64,000 nt of DNA from Scybalosoma faecavium (GTDB lineage: Bacteria; Bacillota; Clostridia; Christensenellales; Christensenellaceae): positions 105,566 through 169,565 of the forward strand of contig DVKG01000003.1 of the NCBI GenBank assembly GCA_018716135.1. Direction: 5' to 3'. A program made the translations under genes and the position numbers. How positions within the stretch are numbered: position 1 is the stretch's first letter; each line of letters opens with the position of its first letter. Shown here in pieces: positions 53,482 to 61,632 of this stretch. The notes beneath the pieces were generated by a model that saw nothing but the letters and a program-made list of their open reading frames with translations, was not told the origin of the DNA and ran no database searches.

Positions 53482-56400
53482 TTAGGAGGCGGGGGCTGGC
53501 GGGGCGACCTGGGGGGCTACTGCGGCCATCAGCTTGACCGCGCTGCGGAGCATTTCCTCCAGGCTCTTGCCCGGCTGGCTGTAGATCAGGGCGTTTTCCT
53601 TGCCCGCCCGCAGGCGTACCTGGCCCTGATAGGGGTGCAGCGCCTCCACCAATTGATCCAAATCGGGGGAGGCCAGGGGCGAAAAGCGCATGGTCAATTC
53701 CCCGGTGCGGCCGCCCACCCAATCGATGCCCACGCTTTGGCACAGGGCCTTGAGCTGGGCGATGTCGATCAGGTTTATCACCGGGCGGCTGGGGTCGCCG
53801 AACCGGTCGATGAGCTCCTCGATCAGGTCTTCCCGGTCCTCCCCGGTGCGGATGGAGGCGATCTTCTTGTACACGTCCACCCGGGTGACGTCGCTGGTCA
53901 CGTAGTCGGCGGGCAGGTAGGCGTCCACCTTGAGTTCCACCTTGGTCTGGATATCCCCCTGGCTCACGTCGCCGCGCAGGTGACGCACCGCGTCCTCGAT
54001 CATCTTCACGTACAGGTCGTAGCCCACCGAGGCCATGTGCCCCGACTGCTCCGCGCCCAGCAGGTTGCCGGTGCCCCGGATCTCTAGATCCCGCATGGCT
54101 ACCCGGAACCCGGAGCCGAACTCGGTGAACTCCCGAATGGCGCTCAGCCGCTTATCCGCCGTCTCGGTAAGCACCTTGCCCGGGCTCACCGTCAAGAAGG
54201 CGTAAGCCAGCCGGTTGGAGCGACCCACCCGGCCCCGCAGCTGGTATAATTGGGCCAAGCCGAACCGGTCGGCGTCGCACACGATGAGGGTATTGGCTCG
54301 GGGCACGTCCAAGCCGGCTTCGATGATGGAGGTACACAGCAGCACGTTGTACTTGCCCTCGTAGAAATCCAGCATCACGTCCTCCAGGGCGTGCTCCCGC
54401 ATCTGGCCGTGGCCCACGGCGATGCGGGCCTCGGGCACCAGTTTTTTCAGCCGGGCGAACATCACCTCGATGGTCTGCACCCGGTTGTGCAGCACGTACA
54501 CCTGGCCGCCCCGGGACAGCTCCCGCAGGATGGCGTCCCGCACCAGGCCATCGGAATACTCCACCACGTAGGTCTGCACCGGATAGCGCTCCTCCGGCGG
54601 GGTGCGCAAAAGGCTCATGTCCCGGATGCCCACCATGGACATGTGCAGGGTGCGGGGGATGGGGGTGGCCGACAGGGTGAGCACGTCGATATTGCGCTTC
54701 ATCTGCTTGATGGCTTCCTTGTGCTTGACGCCGAAGCGCTGCTCTTCGTCCACCACCAACAGGCCCAGGTCCTTGTACTTCACGTCCTTGCCCAGCAAGC
54801 GATGGGTCCCGATGATGACGTCCACCTCGCCCCTTTCCAGCCGGGCCAGGGTCTGCTTCTGTTCCGCCGCGGTACGGAAGCGGCTGATGGTATCCACCCG
54901 CACGGGAAAGCCGTCGAACCGGCGGAGCATGGTGGCGTAGTGCTGCTGCACCAGGATGGTGGTGGGGGCCAGCAGCGCCGCCTGCTTGCCGTCCATCACC
55001 GCCTTGAAGATGGCCCGGAGGGCCACCTCGGTCTTGCCGTAGCCCACGTCGCCGCACAGCAGCCGGTCCATCACCCGGGGCGCTTCCATGTCCCGCTTGA
55101 TGTCGGCCACCGCCTGCATCTGATCCGGGGTTTCCTCGTACTCGAAGGCGTCCTCGAACTGGCGCTGCCAGGGAGTATCCGGGGAAAAGGCGTATCCGGG
55201 GGTGGCGGTACGGGCGGCATACAGCTTAATCAGCTCTCCGGCGATGTCCTGAATAGCCTTTTGCACCTTGGCCTTTTGCCGCTGCCATTCGCCCCCGGAC
55301 AGCCGGTTCAGCTTGGGGGCCTCCCCTTCGGCGCCGATGTACTTCTGCACCCGGTCCAGCTGGTCGGTGGGCACATACAGCTTGTCGCTGCCCTGGTACT
55401 GGATGTGGAGAAAATCCCGGAAGGTGCCCTCGCTGGCCAGGCGCACGGTGCCCATGTACCGGCCGATGCCGTGGCTTTCGTGGACCACGTAGTCCCCCAC
55501 GTTCAGGTCGGTAAAGGCGGAAATCTTCTCCCCTGAGGAGGCCCGGGCCGCCTGCTTGTGCTTGCTGGCGCCGAAGATGTCCCCCTCGGTGATCACCGCC
55601 AGCTTGAGCCCTGGGTACAAAAAGCCCCGGGTCAGGGCCCCGGCCAGGATCACCGGCCGGTCCGGCGTCAGTTGCTCCGGCGCCGGGTCCAGGAAGGGGG
55701 CGTCCACGTCCTGCTCGAACAGCAGCTTGTTCAGCCGCTGCCCCCGGGCCACGCCGCCGGCCAACAGCGCCACCCGCCAGCCCTCCTCCCGCCACTTGTG
55801 CAGGTCCCGGGCCAGTTCCCGGGGATTGCCCTGATAGGCGGGCGCGCCCAGCCCCTCGAACTTGAACAGGCCGCTCAGGCGGAAGTCGTTGACCGCCCGC
55901 ATAAAGGGGTTCAGGGTGGCCACCGAAAAGCCGTCCAGCTTTACCAGCACCTGGTCGTAGCGCAGCAACAGCTGGGCCTGGGCGGGCAGAGCGTCCTCCC
56001 GCTCCAGGGCGGTCTTGAAGTGCTCCTCGAACTCCAGCAGGCGGTTGTCGCACCGCTCCCGCAGCCGCTCCGGCTGGTCCATGGCCACGATGGGGTGCTG
56101 GAAATAGTCCAGCAGGGTCTGGGTCTGGGGATAGAGGATGTGGATCAGGGATTCGGCGCCGGGGAAGCAGCGGCCTCCCAACAGCGCTTCGATGCGCCCG
56201 GCAAAGCCCCGGCCCAGGCTGGTGCGCAGGGCGTAGTCGGCTTTGCCCGAGGGGGCGGGCTGCTCCGCCGCCGGCGCTGGGGAATCCTCCCCCTCCATCA
56301 GCGCCAAAAAACGCTCGTAGGGCATCAGCCCAAACTCCCGTTCCAGCTCCCGCTGCCGGTCTGGCTGGGAAGCCTTGGGCCCCTTATCCCGGGTGCAGGC

Positions 56401-57153
56401 CGCCACCACCAGCTGGCGCAGCCGTTCCCCCGCCGCCACCGCTTCCTCCCCGGACAGGAGCACCTCCGCCGCCGGGAAGATTTCCGCCGCCTCCCGCCGG
56501 GCGATGGAGCGCTGGGTCATCACGTCGAAATCCCGCAGGGAGTCGATCTCGTCGTCGAAGAACTCCAGGCGCAGGGCGTTATCGCTGCCGATGGGGTATA
56601 CGTCTAGGATGCCGCCCCGCAGGGCGCACTGGCCCCTGGCCTCGGTGACGTCCACCCGTTCGTATCCCGCCGCGATGAGGGCGTCCATCAAGGAGGCCGG
56701 GTCCCGGCGTTCCCCTTCCCGCACCCGAATCACGTTTTTCTCGAACACCTGCCGGGGCATCAGCCGGTGCAGCAGGGCGTCGGCGGGCACCACCAGGGCG
56801 CTCAGCCGCCCGGTTACTGCCAGGCCCAGGGCGTGGAGCCGCCCCATGTTCAGCTCCCGGCTGGACGCTGCGGTGCGTAGAAAAGAAACCTCCCGGGCCG
56901 GGAAGGCCATTACCCCGCCGGGCAGCAGGGCGGAAAGGTCCTGCACGCAGCGGGCGGCAGCCTGTTCGCTGGGCACCACCAGGATGAGGGGCCTGCCCGT
57001 ATCCCGGCACAATCCGGCCAGCAGGTGCAGCCGCTGGCTGTCATCCAGGCCGAATACCCCCTGAGCGCCGGGCTTCTCCAGGGCCTGGCGCAGTTGACGG
57101 TAGGACTCCAGCCCCTCCAGGGGCCGCAGCAATAGGTCCAGTTGATGCAGCAT
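53482..57153 (-). CDS. mfd: Transcription-repair coupling factor
   Basis: 1223 residues. Removes RNA polymerase stalled at lesions and recruits UvrA. The UvrB-like N-terminal half is present. The RNA-polymerase-interacting domain is FTDLNVGDYVVHESHGIGRYMG. The RecG-like translocase has GDVGYGKTEVALRAIFKA (Walker A), VVDEEQRFGVKHKE (Walker B DEEQ), TLSATPIPRTLHMS and QLRGRVGRSNRLAYAF. The C-terminal TRCF domain follows. It starts 7 bp after pth, as in many Clostridia. The 16-bp GCGGGAAAGTGCGGCG occurs twice just downstream (53361 and 53431). Confidence 0.97.
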   Translation of the reverse strand: MLHQLDLLLRPLEGLESYRQLRQALEKPGAQGVFGLDDSQRLHLLAGLCRDTGRPLILVVPSEQAAARCVQDLSALLPGGVMAFPAREVSFLRTAASSRELNMGRLHALGLAVTGRLSALVVPADALLHRLMPRQVFEKNVIRVREGERRDPASLMDALIAAGYERVDVTEARGQCALRGGILDVYPIGSDNALRLEFFDDEIDSLRDFDVMTQRSIARREAAEIFPAAEVLLSGEEAVAAGERLRQLVVAACTRDKGPKASQPDRQRELEREFGLMPYERFLALMEGEDSPAPAAEQPAPSGKADYALRTSLGRGFAGRIEALLGGRCFPGAESLIHILYPQTQTLLDYFQHPIVAMDQPERLRERCDNRLLEFEEHFKTALEREDALPAQAQLLLRYDQVLVKLDGFSVATLNPFMRAVNDFRLSGLFKFEGLGAPAYQGNPRELARDLHKWREEGWRVALLAGGVARGQRLNKLLFEQDVDAPFLDPAPEQLTPDRPVILAGALTRGFLYPGLKLAVITEGDIFGASKHKQAARASSGEKISAFTDLNVGDYVVHESHGIGRYMGTVRLASEGTFRDFLHIQYQGSDKLYVPTDQLDRVQKYIGAEGEAPKLNRLSGGEWQRQKAKVQKAIQDIAGELIKLYAARTATPGYAFSPDTPWQRQFEDAFEYEETPDQMQAVADIKRDMEAPRVMDRLLCGDVGYGKTEVALRAIFKAVMDGKQAALLAPTTILVQQHYATMLRRFDGFPVRVDTISRFRTAAEQKQTLARLERGEVDVIIGTHRLLGKDVKYKDLGLLVVDEEQRFGVKHKEAIKQMKRNIDVLTLSATPIPRTLHMSMVGIRDMSLLRTPPEERYPVQTYVVEYSDGLVRDAILRELSRGGQVYVLHNRVQTIEVMFARLKKLVPEARIAVGHGQMREHALEDVMLDFYEGKYNVLLCTSIIEAGLDVPRANTLIVCDADRFGLAQLYQLRGRVGRSNRLAYAFLTVSPGKVLTETADKRLSAIREFTEFGSGFRVAMRDLEIRGTGNLLGAEQSGHMASVGYDLYVKMIEDAVRHLRGDVSQGDIQTKVELKVDAYLPADYVTSDVTRVDVYKKIASIRTGEDREDLIEELIDRFGDPSRPVINLIDIAQLKALCQSVGIDWVGGRTGELTMRFSPLASPDLDQLVEALHPYQGQVRLRAGKENALIYSQPGKSLEEMLRSAVKLMAAVAPQVAPPAPAS

Positions 57154-57160
57154 ATGCCTC

Positions 57161-57766
57161 CTATCGGACGCCGGCGTCCTCGCCCGCGTCCTCGTCCCCC
57201 CGATAGGCGTTGGCCAGCGCCGCCGCCTTGTCCACGCCCTGGGCCAGCAGGGTCTCTACCGCCTGGGCTGCCTTCATGTAGGCGTCAAAGGCCCGCTGGC
57301 GCTCCTGGGGCGTGCGGTATCCGCTGAGCACGTAGTCCGCCAGTTCCCAGCCCTCCGGAGCCCGGCCAATGCCCACCCGCACCCGAGGGAAATCGTCCCG
57401 GCCCAGCAGATAGATTACCGAGCGCATCCCGTTATGGGTGCCCGCGCTGCCCTTAGCTCGCACCCGCAGCCGGCCAAAGGGCAAATCCACGTCGTCGTAG
57501 ATCACCACCAGCTGCTGGGGCTGGGGCTTGTACCAGTTCACCAGCCCCACTACGCTCTCCCCGCTCAGGTTCATGTAGGTCTGGGGCTGGCACAGGGCCA
57601 CCCGCTGCCCTTCGATGATCCCCTCCCCCACCCGGGCCTTGCACCGGGTGCGGTTTAAGGGGATGTTGTGTTTCTGGGATAAGATGTCCACCACGTCGAA
57701 CCCGGCGTTGTGATGGGTCCGCGCATATTTTTCGCCGGGATTGCCCAGCCCTACGATCACGTACAT
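57161..57766 (-). CDS. pth: Peptidyl-tRNA hydrolase
   Basis: 201 residues from the ATG at 57766 (GAGG 4-7 nt ahead). The longer upstream frame is a GC-rich artefact. Frees tRNA from abortive peptidyl-tRNA. VGLGNPGEKYARTHHNAGF holds the substrate Asn and the catalytic His. QPQTYMNLSGESV, YDDVDLPFG (Asp) and KGSAGTHNGMRSV are intact. It directly precedes mfd. Confidence 0.96.
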   Translation of the reverse strand: MYVIVGLGNPGEKYARTHHNAGFDVVDILSQKHNIPLNRTRCKARVGEGIIEGQRVALCQPQTYMNLSGESVVGLVNWYKPQPQQLVVIYDDVDLPFGRLRVRAKGSAGTHNGMRSVIYLLGRDDFPRVRVGIGRAPEGWELADYVLSGYRTPQERQRAFDAYMKAAQAVETLLAQGVDKAAALANAYRGDEDAGEDAGVR

Positions 57767-58117
57767 GTCCTCATCTCCGTCCATTCCTTCCGCCCCGGGA
57801 CCATCTCCCCCGGCGGATTTCCCCGCCCCCCAAGATATCCCCTTGGCCGGTGCTCCCGCACAGCAGCCCCTTCGCCTCAGGCATCCCCCGCCCAGGTTAT
57901 TTTCTTTCAAACCCGGCGGCCTATCCGCCCAGGCCAGCTTTTCCCGCCCCGGCGGGCCGTCCAACCGGTCGCTCTTTCGGCCAGCCGGTTCCTCCTGCCT
58001 CAGCGGCCTATTCGCCTGGTCATTTTTTCCATCCCGGCGATCTATCCGGCCAAGCAAATCCTCCGGTACTCTATCCTCTCGGTCAGCTTTCTTCGTCCCG
58101 GGGGCTCATCCACCCGG
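57767..58117. other. GC-rich intergenic region with degenerate repeats
   Basis: About 350 bp between the short glmU and pth. Imperfect units of roughly 35-45 bp recur (for example CCCGGCGGCCTATCCGCC.., CAGCGGCCTATTCGCC.., CCCGGCGATCTATCCGGCC). No gene with a ribosome binding site is seen. It may be a decayed or expanding tandem repeat. Confidence 0.5.
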
Positions 58118-59125
58118 TCAGTTTTGCCCACTCCGGCGGCTCAGCCCTTGATAGGGGCCCACCCGCTGGCCCGGGGCCACGGTGACGTCCTCCACCACCG
58201 CGTACTCCACCCGCGCCCCCGCGCCCACATGGGCGCCGCTCAGGCGGCTGAAAGCCACATAGCAGCCCCTATCAATGGTGGTTCCCTTTTCCAGCACGCA
58301 GCCGGGCCCCAGCACCACGTCGGCGGCAATAGAGACCTCGGGCTGAATGTAGGTGTGCTCCGGGTCCACCAAGGTGACGCCGGCCCGCATGTGCCGGGCA
58401 TTGATGCGCCGGCGCATGGCGGCCTCGGCCCGGGACAGCTGGAAACGGTCGTTTACGCCCAGGGCCTCGCACTTTTCCAGAGCGGGCACGGCGCAGATCA
58501 ATCCGCCCTGGCCGCTGAGCAGTCCCACCGCGTCGCACAGGTGCTTCTCTCCCTGCCGGTCCTCCTGGAGCAGGGGCAGGACCTCCAGCAGGGCCTGGAT
58601 ATCAAAGCAGTACACCGAGGCGTCCACTTCCTGGATCATAAACTGTTCCCCGGAGAGCGCCTCCTGCCGGGCCGAGCACACCACCCGCCCGCCCTGGCGC
58701 AGAATGCGGCTGTAGCCCAGGGGGTTTTCCACGGTGGCGGTGAGCAGGGCGCAGCTGGCCCCCCGCTTGACCTCCTCCACCATGCGGGCGTAGGTCTCGG
58801 GCAGCACCAGGGGCTTGTCGCAGGCGGTGACGATCACCTGGCCCTCCCGTCCCTCCAGAAAGGCGGCGGCGCTGATGAGGGCGTGGCCCGTGCCCCAGCC
58901 CTGCTCCCGCTGCTGGGTGATAAAGCGGGCCTGTCCGGTGAGGGCGCGGCGGATCTGCTCCCCCGCCCGGCCCACCACCAGGGCCTTTTCCTGGGCCACG
59001 GTATCCAGTGCTCGCAGCACGTGCTCCACCATGGGCATACCGCAGATGGAATGCAGGGGCTTGGGCAGGTCGGAGAGCATCCGCGCCCCCTCGCCCGCCG
59101 CCATGATCAGGGCCAACTGTTCCAT
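58118..59125 (-). CDS. GlmU-like UDP-N-acetylglucosamine pyrophosphorylase lacking the acetyltransferase domain
   Basis: 335 residues from the ATG at 59125, preceded by GGGGAGGG. The N-terminal uridylyltransferase domain is complete: LIMAAGEGARMLSDLPKPLH (nucleotide loop), QQREQGWGTGHAL, ACDKPLVLP and GVNDRFQLSRAEAAMRRRI. The left-handed beta helix begins (YIQPEVSIAADVVLGPGCVL) but ends after about four coils at VGPYQGLSRRSGQN. Typical GlmU is about 450 residues and acetylates glucosamine 1-phosphate with the missing part. No continuation was found in other frames through 57767. Either a naturally short form or a truncated gene. Confidence 0.85.
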   Translation of the reverse strand: MEQLALIMAAGEGARMLSDLPKPLHSICGMPMVEHVLRALDTVAQEKALVVGRAGEQIRRALTGQARFITQQREQGWGTGHALISAAAFLEGREGQVIVTACDKPLVLPETYARMVEEVKRGASCALLTATVENPLGYSRILRQGGRVVCSARQEALSGEQFMIQEVDASVYCFDIQALLEVLPLLQEDRQGEKHLCDAVGLLSGQGGLICAVPALEKCEALGVNDRFQLSRAEAAMRRRINARHMRAGVTLVDPEHTYIQPEVSIAADVVLGPGCVLEKGTTIDRGCYVAFSRLSGAHVGAGARVEYAVVEDVTVAPGQRVGPYQGLSRRSGQN

Positions 59126-59322
59126 AGCAAACCCTCCCCGTGAAAAAATCCTCATTCCATTTTACGGCAGGATGGGGTCCCTGTCAACGGCAATCGCGCA
59201 GTCCGGTCCGCCTGGCCGGGCCCGGCGGGCTATCATGGAAAAAAATTTCGCGATACGTATATTGTCACGCCCTCTCGCACATACTCTGTACCATGCAGAT
59301 TCTATTCAGGAGGGGATTTTTC

Positions 59323-60138
59323 ATGGTCGAAACCACCATTTCCAGCGGACGGCGCGCTGGTTGGTCCGAGCGGGAAGCCAACCTGCTCTGGGAGGCCGCC
59401 GATGAGGCCCAGCAGCAGGGCCTGCCCCTGAAATCGGTTTTTGAACAGATCGCCAACCAAACCGGCCGCCGGCCCAACTCCATTCGCAATTACTACTACG
59501 CTCAAGTCCAAAAGCGCCTGGGCGATCAGCCCCGTCCCGCCCGGTTCGTGCCCTTCACCGCCGGCGAGGTGGACCAGCTGATGGAGCAGGTGCTGCGGGC
59601 CCGGGCCCAGGGCCATTCGGTGCGCAGCTGCCTGCAGCGCATGGCCGGCGGCGACCACAGCCTGATGCTGCGCTACCAGAATAAATACCGCTCCATCATC
59701 AAGAGCCGCCCCGACCTGGTGAACCAGGTGGTAGACCGGCTGCGGGCCGAGGGCGTGGACGTCCACGCGCCCCAGGTCAACCACCGGCCCCGCACCACCC
59801 TGGCCGAGGCCTGCGACCGGCTGGGCGAAAGCGCCCGCCTGGCGGAGGACCCGGAGCTGGTGCGGGCCTGCCAGGCCCTCACCCGCCTGATCCAGGAAAA
59901 GCGCCCCGCTGCCCCCGCCAGCCTGAACGTGAAGCTGGACCTGTACCGCATGGCCCTGGACGATAAGCAGAACACCATTCAGCAGCTTCGGGAATCGGCC
60001 CACGGCCTGATCTGCGCCCTCAAGGAGTTTCTGGGCCAATCCCAGCAAATCCGGGAGGACCAGCTCTCCGCCTTCTGCGCCTCCATCTCCGAGCGCATCG
60101 GCCTGCTGGAGCAGCGCCTGGAGGAGCTCCAGGGCTGA
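59323..60138 (+). CDS. Myb/SANT-like DNA-binding protein (RsfA-like)
   Basis: 271 residues from the ATG at 59323, preceded by AGGAGGGG. The N-terminal Myb-like helix set is RAGWSEREANLLWEAADEAQQQG then NQTGRRPNSIRNYYYAQVQ. A second similar unit FTAGEVDQLMEQVLRARAQGHSVRSC suggests a repeat. The C-terminal third is helical, with coiled-coil character (QNTIQQLRESAHGLICALKE and SISERIGLLEQRLEEL). This layout recalls RsfA-type sporulation regulators; the role here is not proven. It is divergent from the glmU-like gene. Confidence 0.7.
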   Translation: MVETTISSGRRAGWSEREANLLWEAADEAQQQGLPLKSVFEQIANQTGRRPNSIRNYYYAQVQKRLGDQPRPARFVPFTAGEVDQLMEQVLRARAQGHSVRSCLQRMAGGDHSLMLRYQNKYRSIIKSRPDLVNQVVDRLRAEGVDVHAPQVNHRPRTTLAEACDRLGESARLAEDPELVRACQALTRLIQEKRPAAPASLNVKLDLYRMALDDKQNTIQQLRESAHGLICALKEFLGQSQQIREDQLSAFCASISERIGLLEQRLEELQG

Positions 60139-60184
60139 TTCCAAAAACAACAGCCAAAACAAACATACAATTTACTTTACCCCC

Positions 60185-60213
60185 TTGCTTTTTCAGCGCG
60201 CATCGTGTATTAT
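60185..60213 (+). promoter_or_regulatory. Promoter of tRNA-Thr
   Basis: TTGCTT (60185-60190), 17-bp spacer, TATTAT (60208-60213), in an AT-rich patch of an otherwise GC-rich region. Confidence 0.65.
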
Positions 60214-60239
60214 ATATCTCGTGCCGTTCACGTAGGCGC

Positions 60240-60315
<76 letters not shown>

Positions 60316-60572
60316 AAGGGACTTGGTGTATCGCCGGGTTCCTTTTTTGTTTATCCCCGCCTGCCGTATACCGGTCCCCCAGGGCGGATTCCCCGGAAAA
60401 ATCCCCTTGGCGGTTCCGGGTCATGGGGTGCTCGTTCCCAGAAGGGCAGGTTTCAGGAAGCCCTGGGCGGTTCCCATTTGCCGGTGCTCCCGGCGCGGCC
60501 TCGGGCGGAGCACACCGCCCTTTCCGAAGCGCCCTCCTTTTGGGGCGCAGCCGCGCCCCTGCCCGGAAGGGC

Positions 60573-61493
60573 TCAGGGGGCGGCGGTGGGGGTAATCAGC
60601 GCGGCCACCTGCCGCTGGTGGTCGTTCCGAAAGGCGATGATGGCCTCCTTCAGCCTTTGGGCGATGGGGGGAATTCCCTCGGAACGCTCGTACATGTAGC
60701 AGGACCAGAGCAGGGGAAAGTTCTCTATGGGCAGGCGCACCGTGCCCTCCGGCAGCAGCGTCTCCGGCCCCGCGTAAAAGGCCAGGGCGCCGCAGCGGCG
60801 GACGAGAAAATAGGAAAACTGCTGCTCCGCGTCGCTGAGGATGGAACTGACGCGGATGCCCTGCAGGCCGAAGCTCTTTTGCAGCCGGTTCTGGGATTCC
60901 AGGTCGGAATTGATGCACAGAATATCCTGCCCCCGCAGATCGGCCAGGCGCACGCTTCCCCGGCTCGCCAGGGGATGGCTCACCGAGGCCAGCACGCACA
61001 AGGGCACGTGGAATTGGTGGACCAAGGTCATGTCCAGCCCGGGCATGGCGGCGGTGGAAAAGAACAGGTCCGCGTCGGTATTGGCGAACTGCCGCCCGTG
61101 GGCGTCGTCGGGATAGCTAAAGAAGTGAAAGCGGGTCTGGGGATGGGCGCCGACGAAATCCTCGAAAAAGTGGGGCGGAAACTGGCCCATCATGCCGGAA
61201 TAAAAGGACAGGGATACGTCGTCCTGCTGTTGGGCGGCCATGAGGGCGATCCGGCGCAGCATGCGCTCCTGGTGCATTTCCATATGCCAGGCCTCCTCCT
61301 GGAGCGCCTTGCCGAAGCGGTTCAGGCTGAGCCCCTGGGGCAAACGGGTAAAGAGGGGCACCCCCAATTCCTGCTCCAGGGAATTGAGCGCCTTGGACAG
61401 GGCCTGCTGGCTGATGAACAGCACCTCGGCGGCCTTGGCGATGCTGCCGGTCTCGCAGATCTTGAGAAAATAGGAAAGCTTACGGCTATCCAT
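60573..61493 (-). CDS. LysR-family transcriptional regulator
   Basis: 306 residues. The N-terminal winged helix-turn-helix is clear (RKLSYFLKICETGSIAKAAEVLFISQQALSKALNSLEQELG), followed by the usual two-lobe effector-binding domain. It is divergent from the flavin oxidoreductase gene, with 139 bp between them, so that gene is its probable target. The effector is unknown. Confidence 0.93.
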   Translation of the reverse strand: MDSRKLSYFLKICETGSIAKAAEVLFISQQALSKALNSLEQELGVPLFTRLPQGLSLNRFGKALQEEAWHMEMHQERMLRRIALMAAQQQDDVSLSFYSGMMGQFPPHFFEDFVGAHPQTRFHFFSYPDDAHGRQFANTDADLFFSTAAMPGLDMTLVHQFHVPLCVLASVSHPLASRGSVRLADLRGQDILCINSDLESQNRLQKSFGLQGIRVSSILSDAEQQFSYFLVRRCGALAFYAGPETLLPEGTVRLPIENFPLLWSCYMYERSEGIPPIAQRLKEAIIAFRNDHQRQVAALITPTAAP

Positions 61494-61553
61494 AGGATCT
61501 CCTTTCGGTTGAGCCCCCTCAACGAAAAACTGATTGTCACATTCTAGACGAAG

Positions 61554-61571
61554 ATGATAAAATTATATCAT
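61554..61571. promoter_or_regulatory. Inverted repeat between lysR and the flavin oxidoreductase
   Basis: ATGATA-AAATTA-TATCAT: perfect 6-bp arms around 6 bp, in a short AT-rich island. A plausible LysR operator. Confidence 0.55.
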
Positions 61572-61632
61572 AGACGGCAGGAAAATACCATCCCCTGCTG
61601 CGGGTCCGAAGTACGTGAGGAGGAAGAAAACC

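Noticed and set aside
52213..57000. Very long plus-strand frames opposite ygiQ-like and mfd genes
   Set aside because: High GC removes stop codons on the other strand. The products have no domain pattern, while the minus genes have complete catalytic motifs.
57767..58057. N-terminal extension of pth
   Set aside because: The upstream frame is a run of Arg/Pro/Gly from degenerate repeats. Pth normally starts at MYVIVGLGNPG, where a GAGG lies just ahead.
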